From positions 73,678,097 to 73,742,096 of the forward strand of contig NC_071392.1 of the NCBI RefSeq assembly GCF_022682495.2: DNA of 64,000 nt. Direction: 5' to 3'. Position 1 is the stretch's first letter. Every line of letters starts with the position of its first letter. Of this stretch, positions 9,810-22,160 are shown one piece after another. Position numbers and translations under genes: made by a program. A model generated the notes under the pieces. The model had not been told where the DNA came from. It saw nothing but the letters and a program-made list of their open reading frames with translations, and made no database searches. Source of the DNA: Desmodus rotundus (lineage: Eukaryota > Chordata > Mammalia > Chiroptera > Phyllostomidae).

Positions 9810-12460
9810 CAAAGTGAATCAATTTAATTAAATAATGAGTAATAACTGTACAGGTGATAAGCAAGTATGTCTAAAAATCATAAAAGTGGTAAAAATGGCT
9901 AGATATTAGGAAGTAAATAATATATATAAATATATATTTAAAATTATATAAGAAACTGTAAGAGGCAAACCATTTCCTCGGGTGAACAAATTAATTTCAA
10001 TCCTTTTCCCAGTATTTACTTGCATACCGTCATGTTACTTTTAAATGATTCCTCTTTATTTATTAAAGTGGGTCCATCAAAACTTCTACTCAACAACATT
10101 TTCATATCTTTTTGTTTAATACAGTACAAGCTTGAAAGTTATAAGACTGAACCCTTTTGAGAAAAGAAGTCTAATTTGAAAACATCATTCAACAAATGCT
10201 AAACACTCATATATCTGACATCCTGAGACAGATTTGGGGAGGAACAAAAAGATTTTTATGTGTCCACTTATTATTCAAAAGCTATTGTTTTAGTCGCTAT
10301 AATATTTAAAGCCACTTGTTACATAGGATTTCATCAGAGGAAGAGAAGAAGGAAAAGAAGGAAGATAAAGAGGAGGAAGCAGGGGAAAGACAGGAAAAGA
10401 AAGAAGACAGGGTGGGAATTAATTATTAAGCAAGAATCCTGAACTCAGAGATTACCATCTAGTTCATTATTACTTATTACTGTCCTTGGGTTTTTCTTAT
10501 TGTCCTAGATACTATTTCATTTTCTCATATTGCTTTTTTTAAAAAAATAAAAGTCAATGTTTTATTCAGTCAGAGGTAATATTTAAGAGACATTTCCTTT
10601 GAGTGTCAGATTCTATGAAACTCAATAACAAATTCATGGAATACAAAACAGCATAATGTTAAACCTGCAACAAGGTGTATAGAATTCTGCAGACTTGGTC
10701 TCCAACATGTTCTTTGTGAAAGCAGTAATGCTGCCCCAGAAAGGAAAGGACTCGGGAAATACATTATTCATAAATTTTTTTTAAAAGTCACAGTACTAAC
10801 TTAAACATGTGCATTTAATAGGAAAACTACTATTCTTTATGGTGCTTCCAATTTTTACTAGATTTGTACACTTCATTTAGGGTGCATAGAGTCGTGATGC
10901 TTTAATAACATATTTATTAAACTATTGCATTTACACTCTCTTTTCTTCCTCTTTACTCTGTGTCTCTGGAGCCCATAAGAATTTCTCCTTTAGGAAAAGA
11001 CAAAATCCATTTTGTTCTACAGGGTGGTAGTTTTTAAATATGAAAATGGGTTTTGATATTTAATGCCTAAAGGAGATTTTCATTTCTGATGTACTGAAGA
11101 CAGATTTCCAAAAAAAGTTTTGTGCCATATGTACTCATACATAACTGTTTTAAAAAATAAAAAATCTTAAAAGATTACAAGACTTTCTTCATACCCTAAG
11201 TTCTGTGCTACCTTGGCATGGAACACTTTCCCAGTGCATTTTAAGCTGAATTGGCTTAAATGGTATGGCCTTCCATTTATATTGACTGCCCACGTCTCCC
11301 CCAAATGGTCATAACACAGCTAATCAAGCTAGTAAATACAAACATCTGAAATCAGTGAATCAGCTTTCATTGTTTCATTACTTAACTTCATCCAAAACTG
11401 TGGAAGGAGAGGTAATATTTGGTGTCAAAGAGATTAAGCCCAAATGCTGGCCCTACAGGAAAGGTGGGTGCAGTGGTCCAGTCCTGCACTCCTTACCCCT
11501 TCACAGTCATTTCACCAGATTCTGGGGCCAGTTCTGTGATCCTTGCAGCAAATGAGGGAAATACAGGTCCAAATATTGGCAAACCCCCAACTCCATCTGA
11601 AGCCTCTCTACCTCACTTCCAATAACTGACCCCTGGGCTCTTTCTGCCATGGCCGATCTGCACAGGGAAACACAGTACTGTATCTGCATCCTTTCCTGTC
11701 GTTTCTTCTTACTCAACACTGACTTTGGTATGCCAGGCACTGTGTTAGCAACGGGAAACGAAGAAGAACAAGTCCATGGAATAGGGGAACTCATAAATTC
11801 CTACAGTTTCAGATAGTCTGCCTCTTGCTTCACATAAAAGTAAAAACACTGTTATTTTCTCCTAATGTGAAAAATTTTGCAGTATTCCATAATTGCAGCC
11901 ATTTGGGTCTTCAATTCCACTTAAATAGCATGTTACTGCCTCGGACGAAATAATGAAAGCTTTTGCGTATTCTTCTTGCAATGTTCTTCCTTTAGCTCTT
12001 ACAACAACTTCTGTGATGGTCTTGGGTTGATGGCTTCCTAATTAACTTCTTATCACATAAAATCGCTGGAGTTACCTGGTAATTGGAAATGAACACCTCA
12101 AAATTGTGTTTTTACCATAAAGCTATGTTTAATATTCCACAAGATGTGCCATTTCCCTCTTATTTCTTAAATCCTTTATTTAAGGTGAAAGAATGTTACT
12201 ACTTCAGGAAAGAGAAAAAAGGGCTATCACAAATCTAGGATATTCTTGGGGGCTGAGACATTGTATTTGTTTCCTATTGTTAAGACCTAACATCTTCTTG
12301 CGGCCAGTGGGGAATCATTACTCACACACTGAGGCCGACAGAGAATAAAACAAAGGAGAATCATTGAGGCCAATGATGAGATAGTAAACTAACTGAGGGC
12401 CTCTTATTTCCACATTTTTTATGAAGTAAACAATAAAGATCTTTGTGGTTTATACCATGT
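9810..12460. other. Long unique-looking stretch
   Basis: Mostly AT-rich and unrecognised. A purine-rich AAGAGGAAGAGAAGAAGG patch lies at 10336-10410. A piece near 11722-11800 (GCCAGGCACTGTGTTAGCAA onward) resembles an antisense L2 3' end but is too short to call. The overlapping frames near 11355-11794 show no gene-like context. Confidence 0.35.
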
Positions 12461-15074
12461 TTAATCAGGAATTTTTTAAATATATTTTATTGATTATGCT
12501 ATTACAGTTGTCCCATTTACCCCTTTTTTTTCCCTCTGCCTTGCACACTCCCTCCCACTCACATCCCCCCCCCCTTAGTTCATTTCCTTGGGTCATACAT
12601 ATAAGTTCTTTGGCTTCTACATTTCCTATACTATTCTTACCCTCCCCCTATTTTCTACCTGCCACTTATCCTACTTATTCTCTGTAACTTTTCCCCCTCT
12701 CTCCCCCTCCCATTCCCCTGTTGATAACCCTCCATGTGATCTCCATTTCTGTGATTCTGTTCCTGTTCTAGTTGTTTGCTTAGTTTGCTTTTGTTTTTGT
12801 TTTAGGTGTGGTTGTTAATAACTGTGAGTTTGCTGTCATTTTACTGTCTATATTGTTTTATCTTCTTTTTCTTCAATAAATCCCTTTAACGTTTCATATA
12901 ATAAGGGCTCAGCGCTCATGAACTTCTTTTTTTTATGTTTTAAATATATGTATTAATTCATTTAAAAGATTGGGAATTGGTGTGCCAGAAGAATACTTCT
13001 ATTTATAAAATGCCTTTACACCTTGCTTTTTCTTTGTGTAAGCCTCTTTTTTTTAATATATTTATTGATTATGCTATTACAGTTGTCCCATTTCCCCCCC
13101 TCACTCCACTCCATCCTGCCCACCCCTTCCCTCCCACATTCCCCCCCTATAGTTCATGTTCATGGGTCATACTTATAAGTTCTTTAGCTTCTACATTTCC
13201 TACACTATTCTTACCCTCCCCCTGTCTATTTTCCACCTATCATCTATGCTACTTATTCTCTGTACCTTTCCTCTACCTCTCCCCCTCCCACTACCCTACT
13301 GACCACCCTCCATGTGATCTCCATCTCTATGGTTCTGTTCCTGTTCTAGTTGTTTGCCTAGTTTGCTCTTGTTTTTGTTTTAGGTGTGGTTGTTAATAAC
13401 TGTGAGTTTGCTGTCATTTTTACTGTTCATATTTTTTATCTTCTTTTTCTTAGGTAAGTCCCTTTAACATTTCATATAATAAGGTCTTGGTGATGGTGAA
13501 CTCCTTTAACTTGACCTTATCTGAGAAGCACTTTATCTTCCCTTCCATTCTAAATGATAGCATTGCTGGATACAGTAATCTTGGATGTAGGTCCTTGCCT
13601 TTCATGACTTGGAATACTTCTTGCCAGCCCCTTCTTGCCTGTAAGGTCTCTTTGGAGAAATCAGCTGACAGTCTTATGGGAAGTCCTTTGTAGGTAACTG
13701 TCTCCTTTTCTCTTGCTGCTTCTAAGATTCTCTCCTTCTGTTTCATCTTGGCTAATGTAATTATGATGTACCTTGGTGTGTTCCTCCTTAGGTCCAGCTT
13801 CTTTGGGACTCTCTGAGCTTCCTGGACTTCCTGGAAGTCTATTTCCTTTGCCAAGGAGATTAGGGAAGTTCTCCTTCATTTTTTGTTCAAATAAGTTTTC
13901 AATTTTTTGTTCTTCCTCTTCTCCTTCTGGCACCCCTATAATTCGGATGTTGGAATGTTTCAAGATGTCCTGGGGGTTCCTAAGCCTCTCCTCATTTTTT
14001 TGAATTCTTATTTCTTCGTTCTTCTCTGGTTGAATGTTTCTTTCTTCCTTCTGGTCCATACCGTTGATTTGAGTCCCAGTTTCCTTCACATCACTATTGG
14101 TTACCTGTACATTTTCCTTTATTTCACTTAGCATAGCCTTCATTTTTTTCATCTACTTTGCAACCAAATTCAACCAATTCTGTGAGCTTCCTGATTACCA
14201 GTGTTTTGAACTATATATCTGATAGGTTGGCTATCTCTTCACCACTTAGTTGAATTATTTCTGGGGCTTTGATCTGCTCTTTCATTTGGGCCATTTTTTT
14301 TTTTTTTTGTCTTGGCGCGTCTGTTATGTAGTAAGGGGTGGAGCCTAATTGTTCACTAGGGTGGGATAACTCACATTGCTGGGTTGTGGCTGTATGTGGG
14401 GAAGGGGTCCGAGAAGGAATAGTGGTGCTTGCTCCACTCTCTGCCAGCTTTCAGTCACTTACCGCACTACCCACAATCAAATTGGGCCCTTCTGGTGCTG
14501 ATTCCTTGGTGGGTGGGCTTGTTCTGGGACCCTGTGGGTCTCTCCAATGAACTCTCCTATGAATCTGGGAGTTTCTCCCACTGCCACCTCAACCCCCACA
14601 GGTGTTTTCAATCAGAGATTTGAGGCTTTGTTTCCCCACGCTGGAGCCCTGGGTTCTGTGGTCTGTTTTGCTCCCCAGTTATTCCTCCCAGTTTATCTGC
14701 ACGAGAATGTGGGACCACCCACTCCACCAGCTGCCACCTGGCAGGATCTGCCAGCTGCAGCCTTGCCCCTCTCCACAATCCACCACCTCACTGGGTCCAT
14801 CAGCTGCCTCCTTGCCCTCTCCAGTCCTCCTGTCGCCGCCTTGCCACGAGTCTTCTCCAACTGCTGGCTGCCCATCTCTGCCCCTCCTACCAGTCTGGAT
14901 GAGTGTGTCTTCTTTAACTCCTTGGTTGTCGAACTTCCATACAGTTCGATTTTCTGTCAGTTCTGGTTGTTTTTTGCTTTTAAATTGTTGTGGTCCTTCT
15001 TTTGGTTGTGTGAGGAGGCACAGTGTGTCTATCTATGCCTCCATCTTGGCCGGAAGTTAATCAAGAATTCTTTT
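12461..15074 (-). mobile_element. Composite HAL1 (half-LINE) insertion with one target-site duplication
   Basis: The direct repeat TTAATCAGGAATTTTT (12461-12476) and TTAATCAAGAATTCTT (15057-15072), 14 of 16 identical, brackets the whole unit. The 5' end is at 15056, reading CTTCCGGCCAAGATGGAGGC on the minus strand. Then come a GC-richer 5' UTR (15056-14295), ORF1 (14294-13450), a 3' UTR ending in an A-run near 13047, a spacer of about 120 bases, and a second, 5'-truncated HAL1 3' UTR (12926-12477) with its own A-rich end at the target repeat. There is no ORF2, and ORF1 runs straight into the 3' UTR. This is the defining layout of HAL1, an L1 derivative that must borrow L1 reverse transcriptase. 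Confidence 0.85.
13450..14294 (-). pseudogene. HAL1 ORF1p remnant (L1 ORF1-like RNA-binding protein)
   Basis: The start ATG is at 14294 (MAQMKEQIKAPEIIQLSGEE). The frame meets a stop after IANLSDI and shifts near 14150 into an acidic, coiled-coil-like stretch (MKKMKAMLSEIKENVQ). It then runs through the RRM-like segment with HSNIRIIGVPEGEEEEQ, shifts again near 13855, and continues MAKEIDFQEVQEAQRVPKK to the C-terminal domain with ARRGWQEVFQVMKGKDLHPR and YPAMLSFRMEGKIK, ending at 13450. The order coiled coil, RRM and C-terminal domain is that of L1 ORF1p, a trimeric nucleic-acid chaperone. The span of about 282 codons is close to the usual length. One stop and two frameshifts make it a pseudogene. 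Confidence 0.85.
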
Positions 15075-15920
15075 ACCTGCAAGCCTAAGCATCCTTTTCC
15101 AGTCTCAGAGATCTGAAGTATAGCCTGTCCAGTGTGCTGATTCAGCCAAGGATGGAGGGAGGGAGTCACAAGATAGATCAGAGCAGGAGGCAGACTTCTG
15201 GTGATGCCTACTCTGGACTTCCCAACTGAGTTTTCCTTCACAGTGTTCTTTAGTTTGGTTTTCTACAGAGAACACGAACTGTCGTCTTCTGCTCAGTGTC
15301 CAGACAGCAAAGATATGCAGACTGACACAGTGACCTCACTTCTACCTTTTCCCCTGGCACAGACACTTGGGCCATGGCTGTTAGCTAATCCACAAAGAGA
15401 ATAAGGGCAGCTGCCTGTGGACCAAAGGAAAGGTTGTAAACAAGACTGTCCTGGTAAACTGGCTCTCTGCAGGTGGGAGTGGATGGAGGGGAGCCTTGAT
15501 GTGTCTGTCACCTTTGCCAGTTTTCATGCTATAAGTAACCCCAGCAGAGATTTCCAACTACCAAAAGTTTCACAGTCCACTAACAAAATTCCTGAATATT
15601 TAACAATCAATTCTAAAAAGTCAGTGCCAGATACTAATTTAATGAGTTATCTTTTTTTCCCCCTGAGAAAACACTTTGTACCAACAGAAGGCATGGTTGA
15701 AGGAAAGTCAAGAACACAAAACTCATAATCAATTCTTCCATTTATGGAGCCTGTAGCCTAGCTGCAAAATTCAGGGATGTTTATAAGACAGAACAAAAAA
15801 ATCACTTCTAAGGGAACATACTTGCAAGTGAAAATTAACTTAAAGCAAAGTGACATCTAAGCACCTAGGACAAGGAAAATGAGTACAAAAGCCCCATCTC
15901 CTAGGGTGGTTGAAAGGCCC
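15075..15920. other. Unique-looking sequence, nothing recognised
   Basis: Frames of 67 to 103 codons on both strands have no recognised family or splice context. Confidence 0.35.
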
Positions 15921-16320
15921 AAATGAGCTCACAGATGAAAAGACTCTTGGGGAGTTATAGGCCACTAGAGAAATGTAAAGGATCATTCCTCACTGATTGG
16001 AGTGAAGCTAATCAAACAAGGCAACATCTGGGTTCCCAGAACATGGTAACTGATGATGACAAGGTCAAAGATGGAAAGGCAGGATGTCTACAGATACTGG
16101 GAAGACAGAACAGCACAAAAAACCTACTGACCTCAAAGATAGTGGAGTGCATTGTGTTCGCAGAGCCAAATTATTTTCTACCACACCACCACTGCTTTTT
16201 TCAACCTATTTGTTTTACAACCATGACTAAGATTTTAACTCCTCTAAAGTCTCAAAAGCTGCATCTGCAAAACTGTCCTCAAAGGGCTGTTTTTAGGATA
16301 CTCGGGATAAATACCTGAAT
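15921..16320 (+). other. 131-codon open frame, possible old LTR fragment
   Basis: An ATG-initiated frame runs from 15923 to 16318 without overlapping any repeat I can name. The peptide begins MSSQMKRLLGSYRPLEKC and contains a His-rich FLPHHHCFFQP. The DNA around AACTGTCCTCAAAGGGCTG (16268) vaguely resembles the 3' part of an endogenous retroviral LTR. I see no gene-like promoter, splice site or known domain, so a chance frame in an old repeat is the likeliest reading. Confidence 0.25.
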
Positions 16321-16474
16321 GATCTTCAGAACAGGTGTCCCCAAATTCAAGAACTGACTATGGATGGCTTAGGTGTCCCACCTTTTGGTATCTCTGTACT
16401 ACACTGGAAGAAAAAGTGTTGTCTTGGGACATACATTAAATACATTGTAACATGTAATCATAAAAAAACTCATA

Positions 16475-16695
16475 ATTTTTTAATGTTTTGTTGACTGTTG
16501 TTCAATTAAAGTTGTCCCCATGTTTCCCCTTTTACTCTACCCTGCCCTATCCACCCCTCCTCCCACATTCAATCCTCTCCTCCACCTGGTTGTCTTTGTC
16601 CATGGGTCCTTAATACATGTTCCTTAATTTGATACTTCCTTTTCTTTCCCCTGTTATCCCTCTCCTCCATCCTCTCTGGTCACTGTAAGCAAATT
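16475..16695 (-). mobile_element. 5'-truncated L1 3' end
   Basis: Antisense L1 3' UTR of the bat type: TTCAATTAAAGTTGTCCCCA (16501), a C-rich tract, TTGTCCATGGGTCCTTAATA, then CCTGTTATCCCTCTCCTCCA and CTCTGGTCACTG. It is homologous to 46880-47090. Confidence 0.8.
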
Positions 16696-16783
16696 TATGA
16701 TTTTGTGTTGGACTGTATTCACAGCCATCCTGGGGTACATGTGACCCACACACAGGCCGCAGGTTGGACACCCCTGGTAGTAG
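16696..16783 (-). mobile_element. Probable hAT-type nonautonomous DNA transposon end
   Basis: Read on the minus strand it starts GGGGTGTCCAACCTGCGGCC and runs through GGATGGCTGTGAATACAGTC to AACACAAAATCATAAATTTG. That is the look of a common mammalian hAT-derived element. Only one end is convincing. Confidence 0.5.
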
Positions 16784-17015
16784 ATTAGAAACATGGTCTT
16801 TGGGGCTGAATTCTGGTTTTGCCACTTGCTAGCTGTGTGTTTTGTGCATGTAACTTAAACGCTTGACGCCTCAGTTTCTTCATCTAAATAAAGATGATAA
16901 TTTTTAACTCATAATATGGTTTAGCAGATTAAATGAACTAAGGCATATAAATTACCTAGTATAATACCTAGCACATAGTATAACTTCAATAACTGATAGA
17001 TGCTATTATTATTGA
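16784..17015 (+). mobile_element. MIR SINE
   Basis: Matches the MIR core: GGGGCTGAATTCTGGTTTTG, TGCCACTTGCTAGCTGTGTG, CCTCAGTTTCTTCATCTAAA, then TTAAATGAACTAAGGCATAT and CCTAGCACATAGTATAACTT. Confidence 0.9.
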
Positions 17016-17249
17016 TTTTAAAAGTATCACATTCAAAATTTGGATTAAAGTCTTCTTAAATAAATAGTAAAGAAATTATAGGCAATTAAATTAGTTTTAC
17101 CACGTATCCTTTATATCAGCTAGGAGCTTACCCTCTACTGCTTAAGGTGTCAATTTCACCCTGTGACCAGCCTTCTTGTGATTGAAAGTCCATTGACCAG
17201 TAGCAAGAAAGTGGCTTAATACTTTGCACACACCCAGCATAGAAGGGAA

Positions 17250-17252
17250 AGA

Positions 17253-17292
<40 letters not shown>
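17250..17292 (+). repeat. GA dinucleotide microsatellite
   Basis: An almost perfect (GA)n tract of about 40 bases. Confidence 0.97.
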
Positions 17293-17294
<2 letters not shown>

Positions 17295-17691
17295 CAAGCA
17301 AGAAGGAAGAGTAGTCTTTCTGACCCTCCAATACATGTCTCCTCCTATCAGGTCACATGATCACCCTGAGACCAATTCCTATGGCCAGAGTGTTAGAATA
17401 TGTTGTTTTGCTAGAGCTGGGATGTTTGGTAAATCAGAGGTCCAGGTGGGAAGAGGAAAGAAAGGAAGTGGGTAGTAGGTGGGCAACCTACAAAGGGCCC
17501 CTATAATTTCAAAACCATTTCCTTTATATCTCTTGACCTCAAACTATAAGATACAGGCCATTCAAAAATAGACATGATTTGAACTTTGCTTATAGTTTTG
17601 GTCAATACAATATTACATTGAAAACATGATGTTGACTGCTATCCACTCTTTCCCTTGGAATATCCACCTCCATAAAAACAGTAGAGAAAGA
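17293..17691. other. Unique-looking sequence, nothing recognised
   Basis: No repeat or gene was seen. The last bases (ACAGTAGAGAAAGA, from 17679) are the left target-site repeat of the following SINE. Confidence 0.4.
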
Positions 17692-17900
17692 GCCCTGACT
17701 GGTATGGCTCAGTTGACTGGGCATCGTCACACAAACCGAAAGGTTGCTGGTTTGATTCTGAATGGTCAGGGCACATGCCTGGGTTTAGGGTTCAGTCCCC
17801 AGTGGAGGTATGTATGAGAGAAAACCAATTGATGTTTCTCTCTCTCTCTCTTACTCCTTTCCCTTCTCCTCTCTCAAAAATTAAAATAATTTTTTAAAAA
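17692..17900 (+). mobile_element. Bat VES-type SINE
   Basis: It starts GCCCTGACTGGTATGGCTCA, has a B-box-like GGTTTGATTCTG, a CT-rich body and an A/T-rich tail. An imperfect direct repeat flanks it: ACAGTAGAGAAAGA upstream and ATAGTACAGAAAGA at 17901. Confidence 0.93.
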
Positions 17901-17914
17901 ATAGTACAGAAAGA

Positions 17915-20265
17915 AAAAGTTCCTTATAAACAGAATACCTTACTAACTTTAGTATTCATTGTTACTATATTTTTGATAGAGCTAATTTTCCTATTTCACT
18001 ACAGTTACATATATCAAGGCATAGAAGGTTAATTGAATATATAAAAGTATACCAATCCAACCTGTTATAAAGGACAATTTCACTCAGTTTTACTACTGAA
18101 TAATGACAACCAATTTGAATGATTTTAGTAAAACCGACTGCTTGAATTATAAACACTTGTTTTGAGACATCCATGAAGATGAAATCCCCCAAAGGATAAG
18201 GCACATATTTTTTGTATCTCTCGCATGGCTTTTACTCACTGTTTTTGTCATACAAACAAGCTTAAATTTTTGACTTAACACTGTCCCAGTTCTCAAGCAC
18301 CACATTTCTCCTTGTGACAGTAGCTTTCTATTATTATGATGGATGAAAGCCCAAATAATGTTTACTCTAGTCTATTGGAGAAAAAAAAACATGAAAATGT
18401 CCAGAGGAGAAAAATCTCTAAAAGTAATAAATGAAATACATCCACCAGGGAAACAGAACCTTGGTCCCTGTCTCCTTTTGGAGCACTACCCCTCCAGTGG
18501 GGGTAAGACCACGGCAGAAATCTAAACATGGCCTTCAGTCACACATCCCAGAGCGAGAGACACTCAAAGAACCAGAATTAGCTGAAATAAATTTGAAAGA
18601 AAATACATTCTTCATGGATCCCATGTGTGACACATTTCTGTGTGTGTAATCCCCATGATCAAGTGGATCACTGAATGACAGCAAGGGAAAGGTATAAAGC
18701 CGGGGAAATTGAGAGTGATGTAAGCTTGTTATTGATACCAGCTGTGCTTCTTTGCCTCTGTGCTCTGTATATCTAAACATCTATCTATCAAAAGAACATA
18801 TCCTAAAGAACAACTTGATGACAGAGATGAATTTCAATCTGACACCTTCGGTAAACTAAAAAAATGAACTATATCATAAACCATTGCTCTTTCTCAATCC
18901 AAACAGAAAAAGTAAAAAAAGATCCCAAAGAAACTTACATTCTCTATAGGAAATAACTAAGTAATGTGGAAAGTGTTTACTGATTTTCTGAAATACTCTA
19001 TGGGTAATTAATCTAAAACCATGCAGAAAATATCCTTTCATAAAATGATTTTAAAATTTTTATGTTAAAATGTAGCTTTTTTTGTTCATAGTGTTTTCAA
19101 ACACGAGGCTTTTTGTTCCAACAAATAATGAGTTTTACTCTGCAAATGCTAAATAGAAAGTTTATCAAAAATTCCCACTTGTCAACCAGTGATGTGGCAT
19201 CATCGAGACACTACCACATTCATTTATTCATCCAATCTATTCCTATGATTCCCTACTTCTCTGTAAAATAAAAATGCACATCTTGATTAATGAGATAATC
19301 TTTGCAACCATGCTCACTTTTCTAAATTTCATATCTATTAATTTCAATAAATTTCCACTAACTTCTGCATTATGAATTTGATTGAGTGGGAACATTTGAT
19401 CTGTCTTTACAAAACCTTTAATTACTGTAACTATACTTACACAGCTTTTGTCAAACCATTTTGTGATCTTTTCATTAGTACTGCAAAAGTTGCATATGCC
19501 TATCTACCATCAGGAAATGTATTACTGCCTTAAGTAGCTAATCCTCTCACATTTCATTGCAGAGTGCCCCAGGTTATCAAACTGATTGTGCCCTGAGTCA
19601 TGAGTGCCAGAACATGGTATGCAGATGAACGTACTGCCACGGGAGCTGGCACAAGCCTGTGCTCTGCCACCTGCTTGATGAGGAGCATTTGGTCACTTGA
19701 CTACTGTTCCCTTTGATCTTGCCGTCCCACACATGCCAGCACCCACAAACCTACACATTGTGTACTGGTGTGGCGGCAACAAAAATGAACAGCTGAATCT
19801 ATTTGCAAAGGCAAGAAAACAGCAACTTCATGATGTAAGTAAATGATTCCATAAATGACAACAAAATTTCAAGCTTAAGTAATGAAAAGAAGATTTCATC
19901 ACTCTCAGAGACTAAAACCTTGAGATGTGACCTGATAAGCATATTTGAAAATCATTGGGTGTGGAGTAATGAACACACACTCCAGTTAAAAACTAGTAGG
20001 CAATTGGCCATAGGATACTAAAACCTGAGTAAGAGAACCACAGTAGAAATGTAGAGTTGTCAGTGAAGGTAATACCCATCTGAGGAAGAGGAAGAATAAT
20101 CCAGAGAGAGAGAAGAGAGGGAGGGTTAAAGAAAAAACATGAATGAGTAGATGAACATGAATGTGAGTAGTTGAAGAATGCTGAAAGTTAGAATAGGGCA
20201 GGAGGATGAAAAGACATGCAAAAAAAAAATAAATAAAAGAAAGGACAGCAGGTGAGAGAACAGCC
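17915..20265. other. Long unique-looking stretch, nothing recognised
   Basis: AT-rich DNA without a repeat I can name. The part 19560-19830 is GC-richer than its surroundings, but I see no frame or motif in it. Confidence 0.35.
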
Positions 20266-20267
20266 TC

Positions 20268-20615
20268 AAAATATATTCATTCATTATTCACTCAGTGTCC
20301 TAGGCATTGTGCTGGGCACTGGACGGGGGGCACAGCCTGGTGCAAATAAACATGGCCTCTGCCTTCGTGGAGTTTACAGTCTAAGTGGAGAAGAGAACAA
20401 GACATCAGACAAATAACAAAACTGCCCTCCGCCCCCTCAAGTTAGTATAATTGTGATAAACGATCCAAAAAGAAGAAGAAAAACACGGTTCAGGTGCTGG
20501 GGGCACATATAAAAAGGAACTGCCTAATCTTGACTGAAGTGTTGGGGAAGGTTACCCTGAGAAAATGATACGACCTGTCAAATAAGTAACAAAAATGGAA
20601 GAAAGGGAGGGGGTG
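20268..20615 (-). mobile_element. Antisense L2 LINE 3' end
   Basis: Matches the complement of the L2 3' end: TCATTCATTATTCACTCAGT, GGCATTGTGCTGGGCACTGG, CATGGCCTCTGCCTTCGTGG, AGTTTACAGTCTAAGTGGAG, then a purine-rich part with GGGGAAGGTTACCCTGAG. Confidence 0.75.
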
Positions 20616-21955
20616 AGAAGTGAGAGAGAGAGAGAGAGAAGTGATCAACAAAGTCAGAGGAAGCGAGGATGTTATACTGTGAAAAAGAAAAGTAAAACAG
20701 TGCATAGCAATAAAGAGGCCCTTTTTCATCTTTTATTATTTTGCACTTTTCATTCTAGTCTTAAAGCCAAGTAGAAGCAAGCAGTTCGGCGTGGGGGTCG
20801 TGTTGGAGTGGACACTGCTAACTACTTACCCAATATCTGTTTCACCAGTTCTGCCTGACTGAAACAGAAACCTAAGGTTTTTAGGGTAGCGACGAGCCAT
20901 GCTAAACCCCTAATTTTGCCATCCTGCCTTGCAGCTGGGCCTGACTATGTGACAATTCTCACCAATAAGACATAAACAGAATGCTGCAGGGGATTTCTGA
21001 AAAGTGTTGCTTTCCAGACAAGCAGCACAGCTCCTTCCTGCCTGACACCTGGGTTTCTGTTTCCTGCCTGGAGGAGGCTGTGAGGCTGCAAATGAAGCAG
21101 CCATCTTGCAATGGGAGGCACCAGTAAGAATAAAAGCCACACACTAAGGAGAACAGAACTAAAATACAGAGGGACCTGGAATTTTGATGACCTCCTGGAG
21201 CCTCTGCACCAATTCCAGGCTCTCTGCCTTTTTGTTATGTGAAAAAAGCTAACTTCTACTTGATTAAGCCAACGTAGACCAGTTTTTGTTAGTTTCGGTC
21301 AAATATAATCCTTAATTGCTGCAGGGTTGCAGTGGCGTGGGAGGAGGAGATATCGTTGTTAGAGGTGAGCAAAGTCAAGGTGACATAGGAATAGTAAACC
21401 ACTTCCGGTCCCTTTTTACAGCATAGACACTGTTATTGCCATAAATATGTAGGATAATCAAGCTAAGCAATTAAATAAGTGCCCCCTTATTTAGAATGTG
21501 ATCCCCAGAAGCTGTTCAGCTTTAAACCACAGAAAACTGGTATATTTAAAGATATCTAGTTGTCACATCATAACACTTTCTTTTAAAAAAATAAAACATT
21601 CCCATTGTTGTACATGAATCAAGTCCATCTGAGGAAGTAACGGGAGTATTCTGATAACGCCACCACGTGCTGCGGGCAGGTGGTGCGCATTAAATGGCCT
21701 TATTTATCATAAGCAGAATATAAAGGAGTATCCTGGAGTCTCAGATTCCCAAAACGTATGTCGATTTGGCAGGAGACCAGTGCCTTTTTAGCTATTAAAG
21801 CATAAATAACTTTCTGATATTTTTCTTTTCCTGATTATACACATCGACTCATCACGACAGTCCCATTTAGAAGGGTATGTAAAGTCAGCTCTGGACAGCT
21901 TAACCAAGAACCACTACACTGGCACATTCTCTAATGTTTCACTGTAAAGGGTGTC
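20616..21955. other. Unique-looking sequence, nothing recognised
   Basis: A short GA run lies at 20624-20638. No repeat family or gene was recognised in the rest. Confidence 0.35.
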
Positions 21956-22160
21956 CAGTCTGGTGTAGCTTTGAAGGCAAAAACCTTACGATTTGAATCC
22001 TGCCTCTATCATATACTAACTGTATCACCTGAAGCAAGTTGCCCAGTCTGTCTTAGCTTGGGTTGTCTGAACACCGACACTTGTGAGTATTAAAGGAAAT
22101 CCTTTATAAACAACACCGTGAACACAAAGGCCTACACCACTGGAAGCTCTCTGCAAACAC
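21956..22160 (+). mobile_element. Decayed MIR-like SINE
   Basis: Weak match to the MIR layout: GTAGCTTTGAAGGCAAAAAC, ATTTGAATCCTGCCTCTATC, TACTAACTGTATCACCTGAA, GCAAGTTGCCCAGTCTGTC. The 3' half is poorly conserved. Confidence 0.55.

Noticed and set aside
13450..14152. Minus-strand frames of 134 and 163 codons as host genes
   Set aside because: They are pieces of HAL1 ORF1, recognisable by the ORF1p RRM-like and C-terminal motifs, and are separated by a frameshift.
13047..15056. The inner HAL1 as an independent insertion into the outer one
   Set aside because: No direct repeat flanks it on its own. The only matching repeat pair joins 12461-12476 with 15057-15072, and no HAL1 sequence continues beyond 15056 as nesting would require.
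14547..15116. 189-codon plus-strand frame
   Set aside because: It is the antisense of the HAL1 5' UTR; the GC-rich, stop-poor DNA leaves a long frame by chance.
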